NCBI GenBank assembly: GCA_030435675.1
Contig: CM059624.1
Coordinates: 7,650,769-7,714,768 of the forward strand
DNA: 64,000 nucleotides
Direction of reading: 5' to 3'
DNA from: Steinernema hermaphroditum
Lineage: Eukaryota > Nematoda > Chromadorea > Rhabditida > Steinernematidae
The notes beneath the pieces are model-generated. The model did no database searches and was not told where the DNA came from. It saw nothing but the letters and a program-made list of their open reading frames with translations. A program made the position numbers and the translations under genes. Below, piece after piece: positions 1 through 12,281 of this stretch (within the stretch, counting starts at the first letter, position 1; the number at the start of each line of letters is the position of its first letter).

Positions 1-21
1 CTCTCTGACATCTACAAGGAG
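1..21 (+). CDS. Possible exon end of a gene entering from the left
   Basis: The first seven codons (LSDIYKE) are open and are followed directly by a usable splice donor, GAG|gtgaat. This could be the end of an exon of a gene lying upstream of the window. The frame stays open to a TGA near position 186, but the composition after the donor looks intronic. The piece is too short to name, and it may be chance. Confidence 0.2.
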
Positions 22-2184
22 GTGAATCCCGATTCGAGCCTGTTTTTCGAGTGCAAATATTTGCGTTTCGGCCTTTTACGAGTTGCCGCCGACGGATTGT
101 GCTTTGTGCCGAAAATGGAATCGCCTCGAGGAGGCGGAGGGTCCCCGGACGCAACTCCTGGAGTTGTGCCTCTCCTACATTTTTGATCACGGAGATCACT
201 CTTCGAAACTGTTTGGATTTGATGAGCCGAGGAACAGGAGATATGTTTCGACACTACCGTAATCCGACACGTTTTCTCTCCCACGCCGCTCCCGTGTCCT
301 TTTCCTTTCCCCGAAGACCATCTCACAGTTCCTTTGAGGAAGTGTGGAATGTATCCGTGCATTGACGTAATTCCCCCTAAGCTCCTGATATTCCCTTTGT
401 CTTTCCCTTGTAAACAGTTTCCCCTAGGGCTCCCTCATTCATTGAAGACCACAGTATGCACGAGAAGTCCCCGTTTGTCCCGTCGTCTGCTCTCTAATTT
501 CGCTGATGGCGATCTGCCGGTGCCGTCGAAGTTCGTCACTCTTTGCGTTTGATTCGGGTGCGAAACGACCACTCGTCGAAATTAAATCGGAGTAAACGGA
601 CCCCACGGACGCGTGGAGGGTGCATGGTCCTAGGGAACAGTAGGGGGCGAGTTGTTCTTTGGTGCTTTCTTGGAATCACATAACGGTTTATTGCTTTTCT
701 TCTGCAATAAACGGTCGAAATGGAAATGACACCTACTGGAGTGCTAAGATTCAGATTGACTCTCTCCCTCAAAACCTCCTCCTTCCTAGCTTTGTGTTTT
801 GTGGCTTTCAGAGGAAAGTGCATCCGAAGTTGTCCTGGAGCCTTTTGCAAATTGTGTTGACCTTCTTCGGTGAAACCCGATGCGACTTCGCCTCCGACGT
901 GATTCGAAGCGTTTGAGGACTGCGGGTCGGAGCTCATTTGGTCCTTAATCTTAATCAAAGGAGGTTTTTTCTCAGTGGGCGGAAAGAATGTGGAAGAGTG
1001 CACGTGGAGATTCGATTTGTATCGTTTGCTGACAGTCACGTGTTCTCGGGGGGTGTAAGTTCTTTTCGTGGAGATCGGAGAGAGATCGAGTTTACCGGCG
1101 TGTTTATCCCAAAAGTCTTTTTTGGAATGCAATTGTTTCTTTAAGTCAAACAGATTCTCGTTGTGTTTATTCTACGATAGCGCTGACCATGGCTTCCCCA
1201 AACAAACCTTCGACCCTATTGCGTCCATTCTCACGGGGAATATCAGTTATTCGCCTCCGGTCGCTTCCTCTCCGCCCTCGTCCCCTTGCACTCCGGATTT
1301 CCATGCAGAGTGCAATTAATCACTTCCACAATCCCTGAGCCATGGAGCTCGCTCTCACATTCCCTCCATTCTTCCCTATTTCGTCGAATTCCCTTCTCGA
1401 AATCTCACAGTTTCCCACGACACATGGCTCGACCGTCCTTCTCCGGCTATTTGCCGAGCGCCTTAAGCGGAGTCTCGCTGATTCACTTCGACGGTCCTCG
1501 CTTTTGTCGCCATACGGTCGACGGATTACCTCAAGGCGGTTCCCACAGGGTCTTCGAGTGAAATTTGAGACTTTTGAGAGGCGAAATGGCCTTAGGCGGC
1601 GGAGGGCTTTCGCCTTCGGCAGAAACGGGCTAATTGATGATGCTTAATATCTCCGCGAGACTTGTTTGCTTTCGTTCTTAATTTAGCACGGGCAGGGATC
1701 CTCCTAATGGCTACAGTAACCCTGGACTGGGAAGTGCTTTCTGGAGTCTGGCTACGTATGTTACATCAGATGACCTCTGGATGGTGTTGTACTTATGCTG
1801 CTCCCTCGAAGTCCGAATTTGCATAACCGATCATGCGTCGCTCCAATTACTTACCTCCATTAGCATATGACGGCTCGTCTCGCAACACTTCCGCCGCTTC
1901 GCTTCCTCGAGGCACAATCCGATTTGCATAGCCCTCTCGGCGTGCTCTCGCCCTTCACTGCGTTTAATTAAAGCGCTGAGGAACCTCCGGAAATCAGCGC
2001 GGTGCTGAGAGGTCCGACTACAAGACGTGCGGCGGCGACCAAACATCGTCGCGTCCTCTAGAAGTTGCCCAAAAGTGCGTCACCGCGCAATTACCGCGTC
2101 TCCCTCGCTCCGGGGGACGTCATTTGCATTTATATTGTGTCCTAGCGCGTTCCTAAGGTTCCCACGCGTTTGTGTCCTCTTTTC
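22..2184. other. Intergenic region with no recognisable gene
   Basis: About 2.1 kb with only short, unconvincing open frames on both strands. The right half, next to the chemoreceptor gene, carries three octamer-type sites (ATTTGCAT at 1817-1824, 1922-1929 and 2122-2129). They probably belong to that gene's upstream control region. One TACCGTA copy lies at 255-261. Confidence 0.5.
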
Positions 2185-2241
2185 AGACGCCTTCGGCACC
2201 CGAGCCTCGAAGTGCGCCCCACCGTACTCCCGGATGCCCGG

Positions 2242-3685
2242 ATGGCTTCGAGTGGCGTCGTCGACGGCCTTCTGTCCACCGCCCCATCGGTGCTCCTCGG
2301 GCCCTTCGACGACGACTCCGGAGGCCCGCGACTCCAGAGCGACGATGTCATCGCCGGTGGCCTTCTCTTCCTCATCGGCGTCTTCGGCCTCTCCCTCTAC
2401 GGAGTCGTCTGCACGACGATGGCCCGGATGTGCGAGATTGTCGGATTCCGCTTCATCCTCTCCCAGGCCCTCTGCGACATCTTCCTCCTTCTCCAGGTAG
2501 AGCTTTTGATCCGCTTGGAACGGACGATTTTGGGATAAGCTGGGATTTCCTGTCTACTTCGATATTTCCGATGTGCCTATCCAAAGGTACGGGAGGGAAT
2601 TCTGTGACAAGCACAAAGTAGCGCAGAGCTGAGGAAAGAAAGCAACTGGATGTCTTTCAGTTCGCCATTTGGCCCGGGTTGGTCATCCTGACGAAGAGCG
2701 AGATCACGCCGCCCGAGTTCCGCTGGCACCTCCACATCTACCTCGACGCCACATGGTGGGCCATGGTGTACCACTACCCGATCCTGGCCTGGTAGGTCCT
2801 CTGTCGGTCCCTCGACGACTTCTTCACTTTAGGTCCCGCCTCGCCGCGGTCCAGCATCCCAACTGGTTCCGCCTGCTCTCCCCCACGAAGTGCTTCCTCA
2901 TCTGCTCCGCCGCTTGGGTCATCGGAGTCGTGCAGAGCCTCGTAGAGCACCAGTTCTCCTGGTTCGAGCCCCTCCACTATGACCCCACCACGTACGGCCT
3001 AACCGCCGACTGGGCCGTATACGGTAAAGGCGGTACCTACAGCTATTTCCTGTTCTTCAACGTCTCCATGATGGTCATACCCTTCCCCTTCTACGGATAT
3101 GCCATCTTCCTCCTCTTCAATCGCCACCGGAAGCAGCCGCTTCTAGAACTGTACGTGCCCGGCCTCGAGCCACTGAATCCGAGCCTTCCAGGTCCAAGGG
3201 GCGCACTTCCTTAACGCCCTCGCTGGTGATCGTGCAGAGGCAACTCAGCATCGAGTCGCGCCTTCTCCTTCCATGTGTCATTAACACACTCATCTTCGTC
3301 TTCGGTCAAGTGCTCATAACCCTCTGCTCGAAGTACCAGGGCAAGTGGATAGGATGGCTCGTCATGGTCCTCTTCACGATGAATTCGCTCGTGAACCCGA
3401 TTTTATATCTGACCTTCAGTACCGTAATCCGCAGACACGTCTTCACCAGTTGTAGAAAACGCCTCAGTTCGTCGGCCATCTATCGCGAGTACGACAATAG
3501 GTCAGTCAAGGTGCTGCTTGTCCCTGAGGTTACCCGGTGAGCTCAGTGTTTATCACAGGTCAAGCAGCCTGGCAAGCGGCTACCAGCAACTTCTACGACA
3601 GTGCTCGATGCCGAGGCCACTACGCTCGAGTCGAGCGAAGAAGAGCAGCGATGTGACGACGTCCGAGCGGGCTTCCTCCTCCTAG
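2242..3685 (+). CDS. Srx-like serpentine chemoreceptor (7TM GPCR)
   Basis: Exons 2242-2496, 2661-2791, 2833-3150, 3192-3500 and 3559-3685 join in one frame to 379 aa. Seven hydrophobic segments are visible, with TM1 near residues 36-57, TM2 near 70-92 and TM3 near 106-129. TM3 is followed by SRLAAVQHP (130-137), the position of the DRY-like motif in nematode Srx/Srsx receptors. TM7 carries NPILY at 303-307, and the cytoplasmic tail is Ser/Arg-rich. A TTTTCAG acceptor at 2180-2186 lies 55 nt before the ATG and looks like a trans-splice site, so this ATG is preferred to an upstream in-frame one at 2170. Such receptors act in the plasma membrane, usually of sensory neurons, and the ligand cannot be inferred. 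Family assignment rests on the TM3 and TM7 motifs. Confidence 0.82.
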
Positions 3686-3966
3686 ATCTTCAAAATGAAC
3701 AAAACGGGAAAAAACTCTGACGGTTGCTTGTTGTTACTTCTTTTGAATACATTCACTTACACACCCTGTTCTTCTGCCCTGAACTCTAGCGGTTCTTCAT
3801 CCTCCTTCAGGAGAATCTCGCGCAAAGTCACTGGAACTTGTGAAGACCTCTGAACTGAAGCCTCTTGCAGCCGTTTCCCACGCAACACACGTATTACGGA
3901 ACCAAAATACCTTCACCATCGCTCATTTGTGTTTATTTCGACAGAGTCATGATGGTTCATAGGTGT

Positions 3967-4547
3967 TCAAAGATTCTTTGTTAACTTCTCCACTTGAGAA
4001 GTGATATTTTCTTCAAAAAGGGCGCCTTGTGTGTGGAGCTCCCGAAATGCGGTGCACTAAATGCAACAGTAAAGAAACGAAACAGAAACCGACATACGCT
4101 AATGTTCCCGTATCTGTGAAAGATCAGCCGAATTGCGTCTTCAGTAGTTAGTTCGTCAGAAGGCACCTCCAGTGCTGTGGTCACAAACAGGCATTTCGGG
4201 CAGTGTAATTTGTGCTCTTGCCTAGAAAATAAGCAAAGGTTAGACACAAGGTGCAAGTTGCTTACTTTGGGTCGTCTTGGGCATCCCACTGCAGCGTCTT
4301 CAAGCAGAACGCACAAGACGCGGCGTACGGATCGTCCGGAGTCACAGCAGAGATAAAGCCCGCCTTGGCCAACTAAAAATTACGAATTCAGGAGGAAAAC
4401 ATAAGATAACCTCACATTCTCGGAAGTACAACGCGCTGCAGGTTCCGAATCGTAAATCCAGTCCTTGAAAGTCGCCAGTCTGTATTTCGGATCGACATAT
4501 GCGCAGTGTTCGCCAAGAGAAGCCATTCCGTTAAAAGCATGCGACAT
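3967..4547 (-). CDS. bir-1: BIR-1/survivin-like BIR domain protein
   Basis: Four exons (4416-4547, 4266-4372, 4098-4221, 3967-4056) give 150 aa, close to survivin size. One BIR domain fills residues about 20-95: it opens with TFKDWIYDSEPAARCTSEN and then LAKAGF. The zinc ligands fit C-x2-C-x15-H-x6-C (CAFC, then EHKLHCPKC). The C-terminus is helical and charged, like survivin's coiled coil. The family acts in the chromosomal passenger complex with Aurora B in chromosome segregation and cytokinesis. The ATG lies 10 nt after a TTTCTTTCAG acceptor, which suggests trans-splicing. The gene follows MED20 on the same strand by 387 bp. C. elegans bir-1 also sits in an operon, with the SKIP gene skp-1. 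Confidence 0.85.
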
Positions 4548-4933
4548 CCTCTCTGCCAACTCTGAAAGAAAATGATCATGATTTCAACAGTCACAACAGC
4601 ACAGTGACGTCTCGAGACCACATTCTTCACGAAATGTTTGCAGAAAATCATCATCTTCCAGATTCAAGATTTGGCGCCATTACATGGGGAGCTCGAGTCT
4701 TAGTTTGTCGTTCCCGCGCTTTGTCTCGGTCAGGGAATGATAATGAAATTCACACATTCGTTCCATTCGAAGTTCACCACCGGCAAATTATCCGGGATTC
4801 TTTGTGATTGTTCGGCTCTTGGCTAATTTGCCTTTATAGGAACTCATATGTGAGTATATATACAGTAGTAGTTTTTCAAGAATCATTATTTACAAGGACA
4901 GTTGTATACAAAAGTTAAACGGCATTGTGTAGA

Positions 4934-5614
4934 TCAGGTCGCTTTCTTTCTCATGTCTTGGAAGATCTTTAGGTACTGTTCAGCGGTGTCCGACATGATG
5001 AACTCCTGATGGAGCGCAAGAATTTTTGGCTTTTCAGCTTGTCCGGGAAATAGCTGCTCGACGACTTCTGCCAGCAGCTGGCCGCACTGTGAAGGTAGAG
5101 CAGAAGCTGAATACTCTACCTCAACGATAACGCCCTTGCTGACTGTGTTCATGACGGCTCCTCCAACGCGGAAGTAGAAGTCAGCCACTTTGTATTCACT
5201 TCCGGTGACTTCGAATTTTCCGGCGGTGTCCGGTGTCAATCCTTTAGAGAGTTTTGAAAGGACCAGGTCAAATCCTAAATGGGGATTCATCATGATGACT
5301 TCTGCTCAAAGATAGGCACCTCGATCGGCCGTCGCTGCGGTTTTCTTTGAGGGATCCATCACCCCGAAATGGATGAATGACGATTCCGGGCAGTAGGAAT
5401 GATGGAGCAGGTAGCAACTCTGCACACTCCCCTGGACGCCTTCACTCGGACTGTATGGAGTGCAGTCGACGGAGTAATGCCCGATCTTCTCCGCTCCCAC
5501 TTGTTCGAGCGCACCTTCTACGGCATTCACGGATTTAGATGTTTCGAAAACCCTAAAATATAGTGTCATCGACAGAGGAAAGCTACCGTACACCTACCAC
5601 GTAACTCCAACCAT
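4934..5614 (-). CDS. mdt-20: Mediator subunit 20 (MED20/TRFP)
   Basis: MED20 is a head-module subunit of Mediator, which links activators to RNA polymerase II. Exon 1 (5598-5614) encodes MVGVTW and joins the exon starting at 5552. Matches to MED20 include GAEKIGHYSVDC (early), CYLLHHSYCPESSF (middle), a YKVADFYFRVGGAVM strand, GVIVEVEY, and a C-terminal helix ending in KIFQDMRKK. The coding frame is interrupted by TGA at 5306-5308. The only splice solution found is an 18-nt GT-AG intron at 5302-5319 (CGA G|gtgcct...gagcag|AA), which would give 220 aa. The flanking parts are in the same frame and both look like MED20. The gene starts 170 bp after the SGF29 stop on the same strand. Confidence 0.78.
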
Positions 5615-5783
5615 CGTTTCCTTGTATTCAGTAACGAAACTAAATTTCACCGTGCTAAATATGTGGGAAATACATATGTAAGTATAGTATCGAATTGCAC
5701 ACAAGCATCGCATTTTCTCTATGGCGAACTGAGATCGTTTATTGATGTTAATAAATAAGGTAGTGTTATTAAGTTATGACAGT

Positions 5784-6778
5784 TTAGTCTTCATCGTCTG
5801 GAGCCTTGCGCTTGCTATCTCGAGAGGACTTCGATTTTTTGGAAGGGTTTTCCCGATAGGTGAGGACATATCTCTGTGGCACACTCAAAGGGTCGGCGTA
5901 TCCTGTTAAACTGGTGGAGTCGTCGAAGGCGATCAAATAGTCGTCCGTCGCGGTGGTCGGTGGAGCAGAGACCGCGGCTTTGTAGAAGCACGTGGTCTGT
6001 GGATACATCGCCATCACGACGGCATCCATGGGAAAGACGGCATGGTCATCGGCTTGAGGATTGGCGCGGTACTGAGGGAGAGGAACGATCCGCCGTTTGG
6101 TGAGAATCATCACCTTCGACTCGTCCTCGATGTCGTGGCATTTAAAACGCACGCCGGATCCTGATCCCTGCATTCCGGTAATGACAGCCAAAATCCACAT
6201 TCCCATCTCCTCGCTGAAGGCAGCCACGAAGTCCCCAGCATCAATGACTGTATCGGACTGTGCAGGGATTGCTCCAACGAGGGGAGGTGGATAAGTACCC
6301 GCTTCGCAAATATAGAGCGGAAGTCGTCTCGCTTGGTCGGCGAGGAAATTCACTAGCGCGCCTGTAAAGGCAAACAATAAATAAGATAATAAAGCCAAGC
6401 TTGACAACGAACCGCGCACCAACTGCTTCGATTTCATCCGCTCTTCGTCCTTGATTCGACGTGCCTTATAGATGGCGTCGAGTGTCTTCCGTATGGAGTC
6501 CGTCACAATATCAGTTTGCTTCTGGACGGCAGCGAGGCGCTGTTGTTGACTTCCACCGGACTTCGACGAGCGGTACTTCTTGATCGCCTCCTCGAGTTTT
6601 TCATTCCTCGAGCGGATAGAGGATCCCTAAAGGGATCGTAGACAAAGCATAAGCAAGGCGCTGTTACCTTTGAACGAATCTCTGAGAAGCAGGTCATAAG
6701 CCGTTCAACATACTGTTTGTCCGGCTGCTCGTCATCGCTGAAACTCAGATTCAGCGACGCTTTCGTTGGTTTCACCAT
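5784..6778 (-). CDS. sgf-29: SGF29-like SAGA/ATAC chromatin reader
   Basis: Exons 6668-6778, 6413-6626 and 5784-6361 give 300 aa, against 293 aa in human. The N-terminal half is charged and probably coiled coil (residues 20-115). The C-terminal half is the SGF29 tandem Tudor domain: GDFVAAFSEEMGMWILAVI, then KRRIVPLPQYRANP, then YPQTTCFYKA, DDYLIAFDD and VPQRYVLTY. The family reads H3K4me2/3 for the SAGA acetyltransferase complex in the nucleus. The tail is Lys/Ser/Asp-rich and may be a nuclear localisation signal. It is divergent with ANGEL and leads a same-strand group with MED20 and BIR-1. Confidence 0.88.
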
Positions 6779-7345
6779 CGAATAGCAGGATTCAGAGGCC
6801 GAAAACGAGTAACACCTCCTCTCTGGGCGGGCGAGAACTTCTGATCCAGTCTTTGACGTCGTCGCGCAATTTTGGCGGAAGAACGTGTGATATTTATCGG
6901 TTGTCTCGAGTATCTAAACTTCAGGAACACTTGCATGAGACGGTTGTTCTGTTGTAGACAGACACCTGGAGGGCATTCCTGGGGCATTTTGGTCGGGTTG
7001 ATCGGTGACGATAACTGACGTAGCAATGTTCACGGCTACGAAAGTGAGTAAATACTGGGTGCTAATGTTTACACGAGAAGAAGATCAGCAACTGTGGCCC
7101 GAAAAGCCGATTGCTTATACAGTAACAAAAGTTGTTTCCTGGAAGCGTGTTTTTTGAGTCGTGGCTCGTGTTCTATGGTTGTCTCCACTCTCATTCAATT
7201 CCTTTGTGCGTTTATCCGCTATGAGCGGTTTGAAATTTGAGATCAGCCGCAATTTCTGAACCAGCTATTGTGATCATGATGTTCGCGTTCATCGTCTTCT
7301 GTTCTTCTCCATGTTGTGGAAATGTTATGTTCAACTACTTGTAGA
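6779..7345. promoter_or_regulatory. Divergent intergenic region between SGF29 and ANGEL
   Basis: The 567 bp separate two divergent start codons and should hold both promoters. No TATA box stands out. A splice acceptor ending at 7344 (CTACTTGTAG) lies one base before the ANGEL ATG and fits trans-splicing. A short open stretch at 7026-7043 followed by GTGAGT looks like an exon end but does not join ANGEL in frame, so it would be 5' UTR at most. Confidence 0.5.
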
Positions 7346-9717
7346 ATGGCTCGCTTCCGCAGACCTGAAGAAAATCTGCGGCACACCCATAAGCCTCGAC
7401 GGGGACGTCCTATGAGGAAGCAACCTCGGCGACCTCGATCGTCTCCGTTGGTCGTGGATAAAGTTGCACGTGATGTTGTCAATGACATCGCGACTAAATT
7501 GTACGATTCACTCTGGTACGCCTCTCTTATGTTTTCCTTGTTTCAGTCAAACCAACATCGGGCCCAGTCAGGTTCTGGACTTTCACAGTCCGGACTCTGA
7601 GCCGATATTCCATGCGATAACTACTCCTGCCAGCGACTCTCGATTAGGTTTGTATTTCCTACGCATTTGGCAAATGTGTATTCATTAGAACGCTTATTTC
7701 AGGGCATAACGTAGTACTGACTCCCCAACCAAAGCTTGCTATCACAAAGCTTAACCAGAGGGTAACACGCGATCGAACGACTTCGTTTGTGCAAATTGAC
7801 GACGAAACGCCTTCAACTTCGACAGCAGTTGATTCCACAAATCGCGTTATCGACATCAGTGAAAGCGACTGCGATTCTGAAATCGAGATTGTCCACGTCG
7901 AACTGAGGAACCCCCAGGCAGCTATATTTCCAGAAATCATTTGTCTTTCGAGCGGCGAGCTTGAGGAACGCAGAGAAGGCGACGAAAGCATCATCATTGT
8001 GGAGGAAACTACCGGAAACACCGCTGTTGCAGCAGGGTCTTCTGAGAAACAAAGCGGAGTCTCAACGAATTTTGCAGTAATCAAATCTGTGGAGGTTCCA
8101 CCAAGGTTCGAAGATCGCGAAGTTGATTCGATGAAGGTACCGAAGTTCCCTCCGCTTGTTGTAGATGTGACATCGATTTTCACATGTAAGTCAACAGACA
8201 TGTTTCCCACGGTAGTAAGCAATCGTTGTGTAGGTGGTGCCTTTGGAAATTACGCTGTTCGGTATAGGCGGTCGTGCGCCCACCCTTCAGTCAAGTTTTC
8301 GATGAGGGAGATGACGTCGTTCAGAAACTCGGCACAGAGTACCCAGGAACCTGCCGTCTTTATCGACTCACTGACGTACCATTCTCAGCTGCTTTACGGA
8401 GTTCCTCTGCGTGTGTGGACTGAAATCCAACGGACAGAAGAAGTCCACTCAAAAGTTCGTGTTTGCTCGTACAACGTCCTTTGCCAGCCAACAATGCAGC
8501 GCACGTGGCACTTGTACAAGCACGCGAGCAATTTTGCTTACGCGCTTGAGTGGGAGTTCCGATGGACTCTAATGGAAAAGGAACTGCGGACGTTGCATGC
8601 CGATGTGTTCTGCCTCCAGGAGGTGTACTACGAGCACTACACGACACATTTTCTGCCTGCAATGGAGAAACGTAGGTGTGGAGCTATTACAGAGATTACC
8701 CTACCTTCAGTGGGTTACATTGGACACTACGAACGGAAAGCGGGAGGCGACGTCGACGTCGTCGACGGAAGCGCCATCTTCTATCGAAGAGAGCTTTTTG
8801 ATGAAGTTTGTTATCGGCGAGTGCAGATGTACGCCAAAGATGATACCGTCCTGGATAAGCCAAACATAGGTCAAGTGATACGTCTGCGCCATAAGAAGAC
8901 AAAGCGCGATTTATGTGTCGCCAATACTCACCTTATCTATAACACGCGCTCAGGACACCGCAAATTTGCACAACTCGCCCTTCTCTTAGCGCATCTGCAG
9001 GAGGTTTGTGATTTCAAGGATCCTCAACAAGATCCTTCATCGGATCAGCCGGAATACATCGTCTGCGGCGACATGAATATGGAGCCTTTCTGCGATATCT
9101 ACCGGTTTGTTCTCGAGAAGAAGTTGGATCTCAAGCAGTGCAAGCAGCGGGAGATGTCAGGACAAGGTGAAATCGGCGGAACCACGGGCGTGCCTATGGT
9201 AACGAAGGCACATGCGTTTGACTGAAGTAAGGTTGTGTATTTCAGTATCCTCCTAAAGCCGTTCGTTTAAAGGACAACTGCACTTTAGCGGCGCCAAATG
9301 AGAACATAGTGTACGCGAATGGTTTGTGGACACACGGGCTTAACTTCGCCTCGTCGTACTTCCATTTAAAAACGGATGACCAGGCGTGTTCTCGCTGCTT
9401 CTAGCAGTTCAGTAATTGACGTATCTTCAGCACGATTGTTCGACCCTCCACAGCAAAAGTGTGCTGAACCCCGACTTCATATTCTATTCAGTGAAAGAGA
9501 CATACGTGCACGACAACGTAAATTACCCACTTCCGATTGATTTTGTGTACCCGGCGGTTTTTAGGACACTATACAAATTCAAGAAAGTGGACTGCGCCTT
9601 CTACGGCGATTGGAACTCCCCGACGCATCAGAAGCCGCAGTGACTCTGGGACCCTGGCCGAATCCTCACACTCCTTCGGACCACGTTCCTCTTGTTGTCG
9701 ATTTTGCCCTAGTGTGA
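7346..9717 (+). CDS. angl-1: ANGEL-family EEP nuclease (CCR4-like)
   Basis: Exons 7346-7515, 7547-7647, 7703-9198 (with an optional in-frame 48-nt intron 8186-8233, GTAAGT donor), 9246-9383, 9431-9517 and 9565-9717 give 698-714 aa. The first 300 residues are basic and then Ser/Glu-rich and match nothing recognised. The exonuclease-endonuclease-phosphatase domain follows, with its catalytic positions intact: CSYNVLCQ, FCLQEV, VANTHL, CGDMNMEP and the final SDHVPLV. ANGEL proteins relate to CCR4 deadenylases, and human ANGEL1/2 have 2',3'-cyclic phosphatase activity on RNA. The 9384-9430 intron needs a GC donor (CAG|gcgtgt) to keep frame. The gene is convergent with the DEAD-box gene, 165 bp apart, with an AATAAA near 9756. 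Confidence 0.85.
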
Positions 9718-9882
9718 TCTCAAATCGGGTTATAAATATATGTAGGTGAAAGAAATAAACGGTGGAAATGTTTTGTTGCGCCTTCATTCGTCGTGGATTC
9801 GGGTGTCGATGGTACCCCGTGATGTGCGTGATCAAAAGAAAAACCGCGTTTTCTGTAGGAACTCCTTTCAAAGACATATTAC

Positions 9883-12281
9883 TCAACAGTCACTTCCGGA
9901 GTCCGAGAACGGGCTCGTACAGTATTCCTCTCCGTTATCTTCTCGATCCGAATCACCTGCGCTCACTCGGTACCGGGAGCCATATTCTTCCATGTGAATC
10001 AAATCTGGCGAACTTGAAGCTTCATCGTCAACAGGGCGTATCGATTCCGGGCCAGGCTCCGCAATCCCCGCGTACCGGTAAATGAAACTCGGCGCTCGTT
10101 TGCCCATGCTATCCATCATCTGAATCAGGACCTGCAGGGCTTACGTGGACGTGGACACACCTTGATGATCTCGTGGGCGGATGCGTTATCGCGGCCTTGC
10201 TCGAACATGGTAATGGAGTGACCTTTGTTTCCTGCTCGTCCGGTACGGCCGATCCTATGTATGAAGCTATCAATGTTAGTCGCGGGGAAATCGAAGTTAA
10301 TCACCTATAACGAGCAGGAAAGGTGAATATGGTGCTGGCATATACTGACGTATTGTACGTCCTTCATGTTGAGTCCGCGGGCCGCGACGTCCGTACACAC
10401 CAGAATCCTATATTCGCCCGACGCAAACCGCTCCATCATTTTTTCGCGTTGTTCTTGAGTCATGTCATCACTAAATAGATCTCATTATGAATTGGCGACG
10501 CTGTTGGACTTGCCCGCCGCACACATAAATGACCTTTATGTCGTGCAGGGCCAAATGGAAGGCGACAAAGCCACAACGCCTTTTTTGGTTGGCGAAGATC
10601 ACTGTCTTTGGGAACACTTCTTCTGAAACATAGGCGCTTAGCTACGCACTCACACAGCGGCATACGGTGGAGGCCAATCTTGGTCAGATCCGTTACCAAC
10701 GTCTCCAGCTTTTGTTCTGTCCCGCCATCTTCGATGAGTCGCCACTCTAGCACCACATCTGGCATTCCTTGACGTCCAAAGATTTCGAAGGGCGTCGATT
10801 TCATGTAGCGCTTATAAGTGTTGACGACGTACTGATCGAACGTGGCACTGAATACATATAGTCGCTCGTGGTGCTGCTGAAAGTGGTTCACTAAGCACAT
10901 CTCGGAAACCAACGGACTCACAGAGAGGGTGCCCATAACCGTTTCAAAAATTTTTCGGTCTTGATGCAAGAAGTGATCGGCTTCGTCGATCACGGTCCAT
11001 CTAAGACTGTTTAAGTGGACTGACATCGGCCTGTCGGGTTTAATGTGGCCGATGATTCTTCCTGGAGTGCCGATCAAGATGTCACAACCGACTCTCAACT
11101 GCTGCCTGGTAATCTCCATGTCCATTTGGCCGTAGGATGCCGCCACTGTTACGTTCAGATCTAAAATGAGATTGGGTGAATAAAAAGCCACTAAATATGT
11201 ATTTATAAACGAAGTGCGCATGCAGGCATGTGATGGTCACCTAACCTGTTTCACCTCGTGAAGCCCATATACGAAGGATGAGTAAGTTCAGCAAAAAACT
11301 CACTCTGTACAAGATTTGCAGCCTCGGCCGCGATCTGTCCCGCCAGTTCGCGGGTCGGCAAGACCACAATGGCAAATGGTTGACGCGCGGTGGCTCTCTG
11401 ACTTAGCCTCATTTGGTTCCTAAAGTCGTGAATGTGTTTGATGATCGGCAGAAGATAAGCCGCTGTTTTTCCTGATCCAGTTTGATCTTGGGCGATAATA
11501 TCGAAATCTTAAGGTCCCAAATTATGTACGGGACTGCACAGGAACATCTGGTTTACCGGATTTGCGTATGATAAGGGGAAGAGTCGCACACTGAACGGCC
11601 GTCGGCTTTATGATACCCATCCGGAGAAGGTTCTCCAGTAGCTCGCTCGGCAACTCAGCTTCCTGGAAAGTTCTAAAGCGAACAAATTAGTAGAATGAGT
11701 CAAAGCAACACCTGGATCAACATTTGAGACATTACAATTCCCATTGTCTTTTCCAAAGCGCCAAAAACCCCACCTAAGGACTTCCGTGCTTCCGTCGCCT
11801 CCTTGGATATGGATTTGAGTGACATCCGTCAGTTCCTCGAATCGTGTGCCGCTCACAATTCTGTTCTGTTCGGATACATGACAGTTCCCTGTCATTCCGG
11901 ACCCTTTTCCCGGCTTTGCAGAAACAATTTTGCCTGGTCGAGCATTAGTCACAGGTTGTTCATTCTCTTCAGCTTTGAATCCCAAGGCCGCTGATTTCTG
12001 CTTCTCTACTGTAAAACAATATGAGTGTGAACTTCAGAAGATTGCTTACCGGGTTTCGCGAAGATCTTTGGAATGCCGGAGCGACCGAAGAAAGAGACAT
12101 CGTCGATATCCAAATCGGTGTGATCGGAGCTGCTCGAACTGGATGAACCTAGAGGTCGACGTATCACACGTGGAAGATCCGAACGTTTTGGAATATGTGC
12201 GCCTTTCCGATGAAGAAGCTCCTCATCGTTGCTGCTTTCATCTAGGTCGCTAGAACTGGACGATCCGAGAAGCCGACGCAT
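9883..12281 (-). CDS. DEAD-box RNA helicase, Vasa/DDX3-like
   Basis: Nine exons (12050-12281, 11774-12008, 11557-11672, 11304-11507, 10666-11160, 10514-10622, 10350-10470, 10161-10304, 9883-10131) give 634 aa. All helicase motifs are present: Q motif (KPTAVQ), I ([10 protein letters not shown]), Ia (PTRELAGQ), Ib (TPGRI), II (DEAD), III (SAT), IV (VIFANQ), V (ARGLNM) and VI ([10 protein letters not shown]). The upstream FEEL block and the strand ahead of the Q motif fit the Vasa/DDX3 branch. The N-terminus has two RR-x-LGSSSSS acidic repeats instead of RGG boxes or zinc knuckles. The start follows a TATTCAG acceptor by 5 nt. The intron at 10471-10513 uses a GC donor (GG|gcaagt), and the 10132-10160 intron is only 29 nt. 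Assignment within the DEAD-box family is tentative. Confidence 0.85.
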
